NCBI GenBank assembly: GCA_002296975.1
Contig: DBIS01000109.1
Coordinates: forward strand, 1-6,395
Direction: 5' to 3'
Length of the DNA stretch: 6,395 nucleotides
Source of the DNA: Deltaproteobacteria bacterium UBA796
GTDB lineage: Bacteria; Myxococcota_A; UBA796
Within the stretch, counting starts at the first letter, position 1, and the number at the start of each line of letters is the position of its first letter. A model generated the notes under the pieces. It worked only from the letters and a program-made list of their open reading frames with translations. It was not told the DNA's origin and ran no database searches. Position numbers and translations under genes: made by a program. Shown here one piece after another: positions 1 through 6,395 of the stretch.

Positions 1-1064
1 CCTTGAGCACGGGGGCTAGTCACGCGGTGGTCGACGACCTGACCGAGCGTTTCGTCGAGGAGTTCATTTGGCCCGCAGTGCGCGCGAGTGCGTTGTACGA
101 GGGCATGTACCCGATGCACACAGCGTTGGGGCGTCCGTTGTTGTCTGCCCGCTTGGTGGAAGTGGCTGAGGAGTTTGGCGCCGATGCCATCGCTCATGGC
201 TGCACAGGCAAAGGAAATGACCAGGTTCGCTTTGAGATCACAGCCAAGGCGTTGGCCCCAGATTTGGGCATCATCGCCCCCTTACGCGAGTGGGAGTTGG
301 TCACCCGAGAACTTGAGGTTGACTACGCTGTTGAGCGGGGAATCCCGATTCCAGTCACCAAAGAAAAGCCTTATTCCATCGATCAAAACCTCTGGGGTTG
401 TGCGATCGAGTGCGGCGAGATGGAAGATTTATGGGCCGAGCCACCCGATGATGCGTGGTTGATGACCAAAGACCCAAGCCATGCCGCGAAGGGTTCAGTC
501 GAGTTGATGATGAGCTTCGAAAATGGCGTGCCTGTGGCGATCGATGGCCGCCCAATGGGTGGGGTAGAGTTGATTCGCTACCTCAACGAATTGGCTGGTA
601 CCTACGGCGTTGGCCGGATCGATATGGTGGAAAACCGCATTGTTGGTCTCAAATCACGCGAGGTTTATGAAGCCCCCGCAGCGACTTTGATTCACTTGGC
701 CCATACAGAGCTCGAACGCATCTGTTTGGACCGTGAGACTTTCAACTACAAGCGTAAACTCAGCCAAGACTACGAAAAGATCATTTATGACGGTACATGG
801 TTTGGGCCGCTCCGGGAGTGTCTTGAGAGCTTTTTGTTGAAGAGCCAAGAGACGGTTTGTGGTGATGTACGTTTGCGCGTGTCAGCTGGTTTGGTGCGGA
901 TTACCGGCCGCCGCTCACCTTATTCTTTGTACGATGAAGGTTTGGCGACCTATTCCGAGGGCGACACCTTTGATCGCAACGCTGCAGCGGGCTTTTTGGA
1001 GTTGTTCGGCTTGAGTTATCGCACGGTGGCCCAAGTCCGAAAGCGGCACCAGGGGAAGAAGTAA
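1..1064 (+). CDS. argG: argininosuccinate synthase, 5'-truncated by window edge
   Basis: Joins citrulline and aspartate with ATP to give argininosuccinate, the penultimate step of arginine synthesis in the cytoplasm. About 353 codons are visible; the family is usually near 400, so roughly 45-55 N-terminal codons, including the SGGLDTS ATP-binding (PP-loop) motif, lie left of the window. The TTG at base 3 is therefore read as an internal leucine and not a start. Family motifs, numbered from that codon: ALYEGMYP (30-37), GRPLLSARLVE (43-53), AHGCTGKGNDQVRFE (64-78), PYSIDQNLWG (123-132), IECG (135-138), GVPVAIDG (175-182), GLKSREVYEAP (215-225), and near the C-terminus SPYSLYDE (305-312). The frame is intact to the TAA at 1062-1064, whose last A is the first base of the argH ATG. 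Identification is secure from the motifs; the lost N-terminus is a window effect and not a mutation. Confidence 0.97.
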   Translation, partial: LSTGASHAVVDDLTERFVEEFIWPAVRASALYEGMYPMHTALGRPLLSARLVEVAEEFGADAIAHGCTGKGNDQVRFEITAKALAPDLGIIAPLREWELVTRELEVDYAVERGIPIPVTKEKPYSIDQNLWGCAIECGEMEDLWAEPPDDAWLMTKDPSHAAKGSVELMMSFENGVPVAIDGRPMGGVELIRYLNELAGTYGVGRIDMVENRIVGLKSREVYEAPAATLIHLAHTELERICLDRETFNYKRKLSQDYEKIIYDGTWFGPLRECLESFLLKSQETVCGDVRLRVSAGLVRITGRRSPYSLYDEGLATYSEGDTFDRNAAAGFLELFGLSYRTVAQVRKRHQGKK

Positions 1065-2413
1065 TGGCCCTTTGGGGCGGTCGCTTTGAAGGCGGGCCCA
1101 ATGCCGAGATGCAGGCTTTCTCTGAGAGTTTGGACACCGATATGCTGATGTGGCGCGAAGACATTGCGGGCTCGGTCGCACATGTCACCATGTTGGGCGA
1201 GGTGGGGCTGATCACCGCTGAAGAGGCTGAGACGATTCGCTTGGGTTTATCCAAAGTCGAGGCCGACCTTGATGCCGGTTGGGTGCCAGGCCCGGAGTTA
1301 GAAGACATTCATATGGCCGTAGAGACCAAGCTTGGCGAGCATATTGGTGCTTTGGCGGGGAAATTACACACCGCCCGGTCTCGAAACGACCAAGTGGCCA
1401 CCGATGTTCGCCTGTGGTTGAGAGCGCGTCTGGATGTGCTCGATGAGGCGTTGACCCGTGTTATCGGAGCCATCTGTGATCGGGTCGAGGCCGACGGAAA
1501 AACCTTGGTTCCAGGCTTTACGCACCTCCAGAGAGGCCAGCCCATTTGGTTGGGCCACCACTTGCTCGCTCACGCCTGGAGCTTGGCCCGAGATCGGGAA
1601 CGTGTGGCCGATGTTCGCAAGCGCGTGGACCGAAGTCCGCTGGGTGCAGCAGCGATGGCCGGTACACCTCACCCGATCGACCGGGCACGCACTGCAGAGT
1701 TGATGGGCTTTGGTGCGGTGGTAGAAAATGCGATGGACGCGGTAGCTGCGCGGGATCACCTGATCGAAGCGGTGAGCATGTGTGCCATCACGATGGTTCA
1801 TTTGTCGCGGATATCCGAAGAGTTGGTGATGTGGTCCAGCCGCGAGTTTGACTGGATTCGTTTGGGCGACGCTTGGAGCACAGGGTCGTCCATCATGCCT
1901 CAAAAGCGAAACCCGGATGCCCCGGAGTTGGTGCGCGGTAAATCGGGTCGGGTCGTGGGCGCTTTGAATGCGCTCATTACGATGACCAAGGGCTTGCCGA
2001 TGGCTTACAACCGCGACTTGCAAGAGGACCGCACAGCGCTCTTTGATGCGATGCACACCACCATCGCCTGTGTCAGCGTGATCGCTGGCTGCTTTGAGTC
2101 GATGACCGTCAAGGGTGGTCCAGATCTAAAGGGTGACTTTGCCCTCACCACCGAACTCGCCGATTTTTTGGCGATAAAAGGCGTGCCTTTCCGCGAGGCA
2201 CACCATGTGGCGGGTGGTTTGGTCAAGCAATGTGAAGACCGTGGCATCAGCTTGGCCGGGCTCAGTCTGGATGACCTTAGGGCTGCTCACCCGGCCTTCA
2301 CGGCTGAGGCGATCGCATGGCTAGACCCACAAGCTGCCGTGGAGCGCAGGTGTTCACGGGGTGGAACAGCCTGGGTTGAGATCGAACGACAGTTGGTGTT
2401 GTTGCGCGCATAG
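1064..2413 (+). CDS. argH: argininosuccinate lyase
   Basis: Splits argininosuccinate into arginine and fumarate, the last step of arginine synthesis; family members are cytoplasmic homotetramers of the fumarase/aspartase superfamily. The 449 residues are close to the usual 455-470. The N-terminus MALWGGRF is the classic ArgH start. Other motifs: EDIHMAVE (80-87), ARSRNDQVATD (104-114), FTHLQRGQP (152-160, His154 is the catalytic-base region), AGTPHPIDR (199-207), and the superfamily signature GSSIMPQKRNPD (274-285) with the catalytic serine loop. GLPMAYNRDLQED (310-322) and FREAHHVAGG (376-385) follow. The ATG overlaps the argG stop by one base (TAATG), and a purine-rich GGGGAAGAAG at 1052-1061 lies inside the argG end, which supports coupled translation. 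One oddity: the usual NSxDxVSDRD segment reads NAMDAVAARD (222-231). The C-terminal GGTA motif is at 433-436. No frameshift was seen. Confidence 0.97.
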   Translation: MALWGGRFEGGPNAEMQAFSESLDTDMLMWREDIAGSVAHVTMLGEVGLITAEEAETIRLGLSKVEADLDAGWVPGPELEDIHMAVETKLGEHIGALAGKLHTARSRNDQVATDVRLWLRARLDVLDEALTRVIGAICDRVEADGKTLVPGFTHLQRGQPIWLGHHLLAHAWSLARDRERVADVRKRVDRSPLGAAAMAGTPHPIDRARTAELMGFGAVVENAMDAVAARDHLIEAVSMCAITMVHLSRISEELVMWSSREFDWIRLGDAWSTGSSIMPQKRNPDAPELVRGKSGRVVGALNALITMTKGLPMAYNRDLQEDRTALFDAMHTTIACVSVIAGCFESMTVKGGPDLKGDFALTTELADFLAIKGVPFREAHHVAGGLVKQCEDRGISLAGLSLDDLRAAHPAFTAEAIAWLDPQAAVERRCSRGGTAWVEIERQLVLLRA

Positions 2414-2456
2414 GGCTTTGGCTAAACCCTAAGATCTGACCCCACTTAGTAGGTGG
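2411..2456. terminator. weak hairpins between convergent argH and ilvE ends
   Basis: The 32-base gap between the two stop codons, with its flanks, holds two small inverted repeats. TAGGG (2411-2415) pairs with CCCTA (2427-2431), and a TT/AA pair continues the stem after one mismatch. CCAC (2442-2445) pairs with GTGG (2453-2456), overlapping the ilvE stop. Neither is followed by a T-run on either strand, so these are not textbook intrinsic terminators. The convergent position is the main reason to list them; a Rho-dependent end or simple overlap of transcripts is equally possible. Confidence 0.2.
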
Positions 2457-3357
2457 TAATAAAGTCTTTCATCCAGTCGACTTTACCGTGTACACCATCC
2501 ATGTAGGTCTTTTGGACCATCTTGGTGAGGGGCCCGGGAGGACCCACGGTCCGGCGGTCAACTTCGCGGACTGGGGTGACTTCTGCAGCAGTCCCGGTCA
2601 TGAAGATTTCATCGGACACATACAGAGCGTCACGACCAAAGGTGGTCTCTATGACTTCATGGCCTTCGTGCTTCATGATTTGAATGGCGGTCTTGCGGGT
2701 GATACCGCCGAGAATGTTCACCACAGGCGGGGTTTTCACAATGCCATCGCGCATGATGAAGAGGTTTTCGCCTGTACCCTCGGCCACGTAGCCGGAGTGG
2801 TCGAGCATGATGGCTTCATCGAAACCATTGTCGTTGGCTTCGTACCGGGCCAAGATTGAGTTGACATAATGTCCGGTGATCTTGGCACGCTGTAGGTTGG
2901 CGTTGACGTGGTGGCGAGTGAAGGAGCTGGTGGCGACTCGGATGCCTTTTTGCATGCCTTCGTCGCCCATGTACGCACCCCACTTCCAAACGATAATACT
3001 GGTGTGAACCGGATTGTTGCGTGCACCTAGACCCATTCCGCCCATACCGAGGTACACGAGCGGACGAATGTAGGCGCTGGAAAAGTTGTTTTTGGCCAAG
3101 GTCTCTAAGCAGGCCTCACGGAGCTCTTCGATGCTGTACTCTAGGTCCATTCGGCACATCTTGGCGGAGTCTTTTAAGCGCCTGAGGTGCTCGTCGAGCT
3201 TAAACACGCCGCCTCGTCCATTGGGCTGCTTGTAGGAGCGGATGCCCTCAAAAACGCCCAAGCCATAATGAAGACTGTGGCTGAGCACATGAACCTTTGC
3301 GTCTGCGAACGGTACGAACTCGCCGTCCATCCAAATGTATGCGCTTTCGACACTCAT
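2446..3357 (-). CDS. ilvE: branched-chain amino acid aminotransferase (class IV, PLP-dependent)
   Basis: Transfers an amino group between glutamate and the keto acids of valine, leucine and isoleucine, using pyridoxal phosphate in the cytoplasm. It has 303 residues, the usual size for the bacterial enzyme. N-terminal YIWMDGEFVPFADAKVHVLS (7-26) and HYGLGVFEGIR (30-40) are hallmarks. YIRPL (96-100) gives the phosphate-side Arg98. Lys159 in QRAKITGHY is the expected Schiff-base lysine. EGTGENLF (193-200) supplies the cofactor-ring Glu193, followed by GGITR (217-221) and TGTAAEVTPV (254-263). The layout matches E. coli-type IlvE more than the fungal/actinobacterial type or D-amino acid transaminases. 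The ATG lies inside the end of the upstream M16 gene (ATGA, 4-base overlap), and GGAG (complement of 3365-3368) sits 7 bases before it, so translation is probably coupled to that peptidase gene. No valine or leucine synthesis genes are visible nearby. Confidence 0.95.
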   Translation of the reverse strand: MSVESAYIWMDGEFVPFADAKVHVLSHSLHYGLGVFEGIRSYKQPNGRGGVFKLDEHLRRLKDSAKMCRMDLEYSIEELREACLETLAKNNFSSAYIRPLVYLGMGGMGLGARNNPVHTSIIVWKWGAYMGDEGMQKGIRVATSSFTRHHVNANLQRAKITGHYVNSILARYEANDNGFDEAIMLDHSGYVAEGTGENLFIMRDGIVKTPPVVNILGGITRKTAIQIMKHEGHEVIETTFGRDALYVSDEIFMTGTAAEVTPVREVDRRTVGPPGPLTKMVQKTYMDGVHGKVDWMKDFITTY

Positions 3358-4790
3358 TTTGCTGCTCCGTTGAAGTCAAGGTGTGTAATGGGCAAGTCGA
3401 GGGCCTCTAAGCCCTCGATAATGGTGGCTTTGTCGCCGACCACCAAGATGGACATCTCGGCGGTGTTGATGTGCTCATTCCATGCGGCTTGAGCACCTTC
3501 GAGGGTGACTGCGCGGATATTGTCCGCATAGCTGGTGATCCAGTTTTCGGGACGGTCATACACCCAGTTTGATTGAAGTTCACTCAACAAAGTTCCGGCA
3601 TTTTCATAGCGTACCGGCCTCGAGCCAAGAAGATAACCGGCGGCGTTGGTGAGCTCAGACTCGCTGAAATTTCGGGTGGTCTTGGCCTCGGCGACCTCGC
3701 GAAGGATCTCGGAGATGGCATCGGCTGTGGTATCCGTTTTGACCGATGTGGAGGTAGACCACAGCCCTTGTGTGTAGTCGCTCCGAATACTCGAACGCGC
3801 ACCGTAGGTCCAACCTTTGTCCTCGCGGAGGTTCAAGTTGATCCGCGCTGAAAACATGCCACCAAACATCATGTTGGCCATGTAGGCGTCAAACCAATCT
3901 GGAGATGAAGGGGTGATATCCAGGCGCCTAAAAACCTTGAGAACCGACTGTGGCGCGCCGGGCTTGTCCACCAAAAAGATGGTGGTCTCAGATACGTTCG
4001 CTGCGACATCAGAGGGCTTGCTCTGTGTGGAAGTCTCGCCGGTCCATGTTGAAAAGCGGGCCTCGAGCAGGGGAAGTACGGTTTCCAGATTGGTGTCGCC
4101 GCCCACATAAATTCGGGCGTTTCCTGGGCTGAGGTGGGTGGACCACCAGGTTCGCATCATGTCTGTGCTGACGGACTCATAAGCCTCTTCAGTACGGATG
4201 AGGCCTTTGTAAGCATCGCCGTATTGCAGCTTGCCGGCCACCCGTGCTGCGATGGAACGTGGGTTGTTTCGAGCGGATGCCAAGCTGGCGATCCGATCCA
4301 TCATCATCAGATCCCAGTCGTCTTGCTCAAAGGTTGGCTGAAGAAGGACGGTGGCCAACAGGTCGAGTGCGGGTGCGAGGTTTTTGGCCAGCACATCGAG
4401 GGACACAGATGATGTGTCGTCCCCGGCGCCGCAAGAAATATTGGCTGCGAGTGCTTTTTGGGCCTTGGAGATACCGGCCGCATCGTAGTCGCCAGCACCT
4501 TCATTAAGCATATCGAGTGTGACGCTGGCCAAGCCTGTATGGGCAGGGTCTTCGGCCCATCCGCCTTGGTCAAAGGCGACGCGAACATTGACGAGGGGCA
4601 TCTCGTGGTTTTCGACCACAAAGACAGCGATCCCGTTGGACAGTTGCCCGCTCTGTGCTTCGGGCAGGTTGAAAGCCCGCGGGGGCAGCGGTGCGGGTTG
4701 GGTCGCACGCCAGCTGGTGTCGGTGGGGGCGGTCGATTTGGGCCCGCAGCCAAAAGCCATCAAGAAAGGGAGCAAGTAAGAGGTGCGCAT
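3354..4790 (-). CDS. M16B peptidase-like subunit lacking the zinc site (probable lipoprotein)
   Basis: M16 (insulinase/mitochondrial processing peptidase) fold, 478 residues with two repeated halves. The N-terminus MRTSYLLPFLMAFGCG has a basic residue, a hydrophobic core and Cys15 in a lipobox-like AFGC, so export and lipid anchoring are likely; the -2 Phe makes the lipobox imperfect. A Pro/Thr/Ala-rich linker (about 16-40) precedes the domain. In place of the HxxEH zinc motif, the aligned segment GLASVTLDML (86-95) has Ser89, Leu92 and Asp93, so no zinc catalysis is expected. The C-terminal half keeps LREDKGWTYG (321-330), with the Arg322/Tyr329 pair used in substrate binding by M16B partners. 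I infer it is the non-catalytic half of a heterodimer with the adjacent HLFEH protein. Its ATG shares one base with that gene's stop (TAATG), and GGAGG (complement of 4798-4802) lies 7 bases upstream. Its own TGA overlaps the ilvE ATG. The fold is sure; the natural substrate is unknown. Confidence 0.93.
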   Translation of the reverse strand: MRTSYLLPFLMAFGCGPKSTAPTDTSWRATQPAPLPPRAFNLPEAQSGQLSNGIAVFVVENHEMPLVNVRVAFDQGGWAEDPAHTGLASVTLDMLNEGAGDYDAAGISKAQKALAANISCGAGDDTSSVSLDVLAKNLAPALDLLATVLLQPTFEQDDWDLMMMDRIASLASARNNPRSIAARVAGKLQYGDAYKGLIRTEEAYESVSTDMMRTWWSTHLSPGNARIYVGGDTNLETVLPLLEARFSTWTGETSTQSKPSDVAANVSETTIFLVDKPGAPQSVLKVFRRLDITPSSPDWFDAYMANMMFGGMFSARINLNLREDKGWTYGARSSIRSDYTQGLWSTSTSVKTDTTADAISEILREVAEAKTTRNFSESELTNAAGYLLGSRPVRYENAGTLLSELQSNWVYDRPENWITSYADNIRAVTLEGAQAAWNEHINTAEMSILVVGDKATIIEGLEALDLPITHLDFNGAAK

Positions 4791-6127
4791 TATTTGGCCT
4801 CCGTGGTGGCCTGTGGGCCAATATGAAGCTGGATGCGGCCTTCACCGAGGTGCTTCAGGGCTGCCGAAATACCTTGTGGACTGACGCTCATAAAGCGAGC
4901 GAGGTCGGTGGCGATGAAGTCGGTGTTGCCGGTCTGGACATGATATTGGTTGAGCTGATTTGCCTTGCTAGAGATGGTCCGCATGCGCCGATAAAAGCTT
5001 GCTTCCCAGTTTGTTTTTGCCAGGCCAACCTCTTCTTCGGTGACGCCCTCTGCCTTGAGGTCGGCGATCACTTTGTCGATGGCTGCGACCACATCGTCGG
5101 GGTTTTTGCCCTCAGACGCTGTGGCCTCGATGACATAAAAGCTGCCGAGCAACATCGACACCTGGTAGGCCTCGACGTCCTGGGCCAGTTGTGTCTCTTC
5201 TACCAGTGCCCGATATAGGCGGCTGTCTTTTCCAGCTGTGAGAATGCTCGAGAGGGTGTCGAGATCTGCGTCACCGGTTTTGTAAACGGCTGGAGAGTGC
5301 CATGCGAGCCACACTTTGTGGTGAGGTACATCGTCTGTCTTGCGAATGACCTTCTCTTCGGTGAGCACCGTTGGCGCGATGTCCAAAATGGGGCTGGGTT
5401 GTGGGCCGGCAGCCAAAGAGCCAAAATATTTTTCGGTCAGGGCTTTGGCCTCGGCGGGGTCGAAGTCACCGCTGATCGACAGTGAGGCGTTGTTGGGCAA
5501 GTACCACTGGGTGAAAAATGCCTTGACGTCTTCAAGGCTTGCAGCGTCGATGTCTTCGTGTTTTCCGATGGTCGGGATGTGGTAGGGGTGGCCTTGTGGG
5601 TAGAGGTTTTCGAACAACCACCACCAGGTCATGCCATATGGGCGGTTTTCATAGCTTTGGCGCCGTTCGTTTCGGACCACGAGTTTTTGGTTGTCCAACT
5701 TCTCTTGGGTGAGGGCGGGGAGCAAAAACCCCATGCGGTCGGCTTCAATCCACAGGGCCAAGGGCAGCTGCTCAGAGGGCACACCCTCAAAGTAGTTGGT
5801 TCGATCCATATTGGTGGTGCCGTTGATCATGGCGCCGATGCGTTGGAGCGGGCCAAAATACTCGCCGTCCATGTGCTGAGACCCTTGAAACATCAAGTGT
5901 TCAAAGAGGTGAGCAAAGCCCGAGCGGCCGTCTATTTCGTCCTTGGCACCAACCCGGTACCAGATGTTGACCTGAACAAAGGGCACAGAGTGGTCTTCGC
6001 TCAATATTACATGCATACCATTGTCGAGGTCGTACTCTTCAAATGGAATAGAAATGGACGGTGTTTCGGCAGTATCGTCACCGGCAAATGCGGTGAGAGA
6101 CAGCGCCATCAAGGCATGGCTGAGCAC
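4790..6127 (-). CDS. M16B zinc metallopeptidase, catalytic subunit
   Basis: Zinc endopeptidase of the M16 (insulinase/pitrilysin-like) family, 445 residues. The inverted zinc motif HLFEH is at 73-77 within GFAHLFEHLMFQG, with His73 and His77 as ligands and Glu76 as base. Glu154 in VRNERRQ lies exactly 76 residues after His77, the classical spacing for the third ligand. NGTTNMDRTNYFE (102-114) is the usual substrate-strand motif. The second half retains the fold (SRLYRALVEETQLA, 302-315), but the Arg and Tyr of the R/Y pair align with Val309 and Gln316, so substrate binding probably needs the partner encoded next. The start is GTG at 6127: an in-frame TAG lies at 6158-6160 and GGGAGG is just upstream. 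The first 15 residues end in AFA before GDD and look like a short Sec signal peptide, although the n-region has only His and no Lys or Arg. It is therefore probably periplasmic or secreted. The peptide substrate is unknown. Confidence 0.95.
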   Translation of the reverse strand: MLSHALMALSLTAFAGDDTAETPSISIPFEEYDLDNGMHVILSEDHSVPFVQVNIWYRVGAKDEIDGRSGFAHLFEHLMFQGSQHMDGEYFGPLQRIGAMINGTTNMDRTNYFEGVPSEQLPLALWIEADRMGFLLPALTQEKLDNQKLVVRNERRQSYENRPYGMTWWWLFENLYPQGHPYHIPTIGKHEDIDAASLEDVKAFFTQWYLPNNASLSISGDFDPAEAKALTEKYFGSLAAGPQPSPILDIAPTVLTEEKVIRKTDDVPHHKVWLAWHSPAVYKTGDADLDTLSSILTAGKDSRLYRALVEETQLAQDVEAYQVSMLLGSFYVIEATASEGKNPDDVVAAIDKVIADLKAEGVTEEEVGLAKTNWEASFYRRMRTISSKANQLNQYHVQTGNTDFIATDLARFMSVSPQGISAALKHLGEGRIQLHIGPQATTEAK

Positions 6128-6131
6128 AGGG

Positions 6132-6137
6132 CCTCCC
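6132..6137 (-). promoter_or_regulatory. ribosome binding site fixing the GTG start of the catalytic M16 gene
   Basis: The complement reads GGGAGG, four bases before the GTG at 6127. It is the only strong Shine-Dalgarno match between the in-frame stop at 6158-6160 and the first internal ATG (codon 7, 6107-6109), which has no such site. It therefore decides the GTG start despite a slightly short spacing. Confidence 0.7.
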
Positions 6138-6162
6138 AGGTTGGGTTGGCGTACCGTCTATC

Positions 6163-6195
6163 GGTTTTGGGTGCAGACTGCACCACTGGTTTTGG
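6163..6195. repeat. pair of GGTTTTGG direct repeats around a dyad
   Basis: GGTTTTGG occurs at 6163-6170 and again at 6188-6195, 25 bases apart start to start, on either side of the perfect dyad at 6170-6184. The first copy shares one G with the dyad. The arrangement lies wholly in the gap upstream of the catalytic M16 gene. It may be a composite protein-binding site, or the eight-base match may be chance. Confidence 0.45.
6170..6184. promoter_or_regulatory. candidate operator: perfect 15-base dyad upstream of the M16-ilvE genes
   Basis: GGTGCAGACTGCACC is a perfect inverted repeat of two 7-base arms around one central base at 6177. The centre is 50 bases before the GTG start of the M16 gene, a normal place for a dimeric regulator to bind. 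As RNA it could form only a 6-bp stem with a 3-base loop. On the - strand no T-run follows, so termination of an upstream transcript is less likely than a DNA-binding role. No convincing -35/-10 pair for the - strand was found beside it. Which regulator binds, if any, cannot be told from the sequence. Confidence 0.4.
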
Positions 6196-6217
6196 CTTTG
6201 TTCACCCTCAGAGCGTC

Positions 6218-6395
6218 TTAGTCGGTCGGGTTGAGCCTGTGCCAGATGGGTGGAGTTGTCAGAAATCCAGAGCCACACACACCGGCAGGATCGAAGCTTT
6301 CGAGTGGGAAGCCGGTCAGGCCAGGGGCGGTCGCTGCTGTGCCTAAAATACAGATATAATGAAGACTATCGTCGACTGTGTACCACTGAAGCTTC
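6218..6395 (-). CDS. possible 3' end of an unidentified gene entering from the right edge
   Basis: On the - strand a frame is open from the right edge (first full codon at 6394-6392) for 58 codons to a TAA at 6218-6220. The translation begins KLQWYTVDDSLHYICILG and ends PPIWHRLNPTD, with two Cys (in YICILG and in GVCGSGF) and several aromatic residues. I do not recognise a family; it could be the tail of an exported protein or a chance frame. For it: same direction as the M16 genes, a sensible 90-base gap to the next start, and the only sizeable open frame that fills this otherwise empty edge. Against it: 58 stop-free codons can occur by chance and no start is in view. On the + strand an ATG at 6359 also stays open to the edge (12 codons) but has no ribosome binding site. 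Confidence 0.35.
   Translation of the reverse strand, partial: KLQWYTVDDSLHYICILGTAATAPGLTGFPLESFDPAGVCGSGFLTTPPIWHRLNPTD

Noticed and set aside
3..5. TTG at base 3 as the start codon of argG
   Set aside because: Starting there would omit the ATP-binding SGGLDTS region of the family; the codon aligns with an internal Leu in a conserved stretch, so the gene begins left of the window.
1364..2056. 230-codon - strand open frame inside argH
   Set aside because: Fully antisense to a complete, motif-rich argH; low-complexity shadow composition and no family resemblance.
5558..6346. 262-codon + strand open frame opposite the catalytic M16 gene
   Set aside because: It lies mostly antisense to a gene with intact catalytic motifs, has no recognisable domain, and is explained by codon bias of the real gene.
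6355..6360. TATAAT as a -10 element for a + strand promoter
   Set aside because: No -35-like hexamer at 16-19 bases upstream and no extended -10 TG; it also overlaps the ATG at 6359, which it could not then serve, and falls inside the possible - strand coding tail.
6359..6395. Start of a + strand gene at the ATG at 6359
   Set aside because: Only 12 codons are visible, there is no Shine-Dalgarno sequence before it, and the opposite strand has a longer open frame over the same bases.
6293..6395. Two GAAGCTT occurrences (6293-6299 and 6388-6394) as a repeat or attachment site
   Set aside because: A seven-base match around a common six-base palindrome is expected by chance and has no supporting mobile-element signs.

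Overview
The window is a dense stretch of ordinary bacterial chromosome with mid-to-high GC content. It has two gene blocks facing each other. On the + strand, the 3' part of argG (argininosuccinate synthase) runs into a complete argH (argininosuccinate lyase), the last two steps of arginine biosynthesis. On the - strand, reading from the right edge leftwards, there is a possible 3' tail of an unidentified gene, then two M16-family (insulinase/pitrilysin-like) peptidase genes, then ilvE (branched-chain amino acid aminotransferase). The blocks converge at about 2414-2445 with only 32 bases between the argH and ilvE stop codons.

All three internal gene junctions are overlaps that suggest translational coupling. 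TAATG joins argG to argH and also joins the two M16 genes, and ATGA joins the second M16 gene to ilvE. The M16 pair divides its functional parts. The upstream protein (445 aa, exported) has the complete zinc site HLFEH plus the distal Glu, but lacks the C-terminal R/Y pair. The downstream protein (478 aa, probable lipoprotein) has lost the zinc site but keeps the R/Y pair. This is the expected picture for a heterodimeric M16B peptidase acting outside the cytoplasm. Coupling of ilvE to that pair is the least expected aspect of the layout.

The right-hand 268 bases (6128-6395) have no confidently supported gene. They hold a - strand open frame that enters from the right edge and stops at 6218, and a 90-base gap before the first M16 gene. 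That gap contains a perfect 15-base dyad (6170-6184) flanked by two copies of GGTTTTGG, a reasonable candidate operator.

Organism: a Gram-negative bacterium is suggested by the exported or lipoprotein M16 pair and the proteobacterial-type IlvE. The style of the M16 and lipoprotein sequences recalls Myxococcota and related former Deltaproteobacteria, but this is an impression and is not proven. I saw no mobile element, CRISPR array, rRNA, tRNA or defence system. I do not think the window contains a new system; the M16-ilvE coupling and the upstream dyad are the points worth following.
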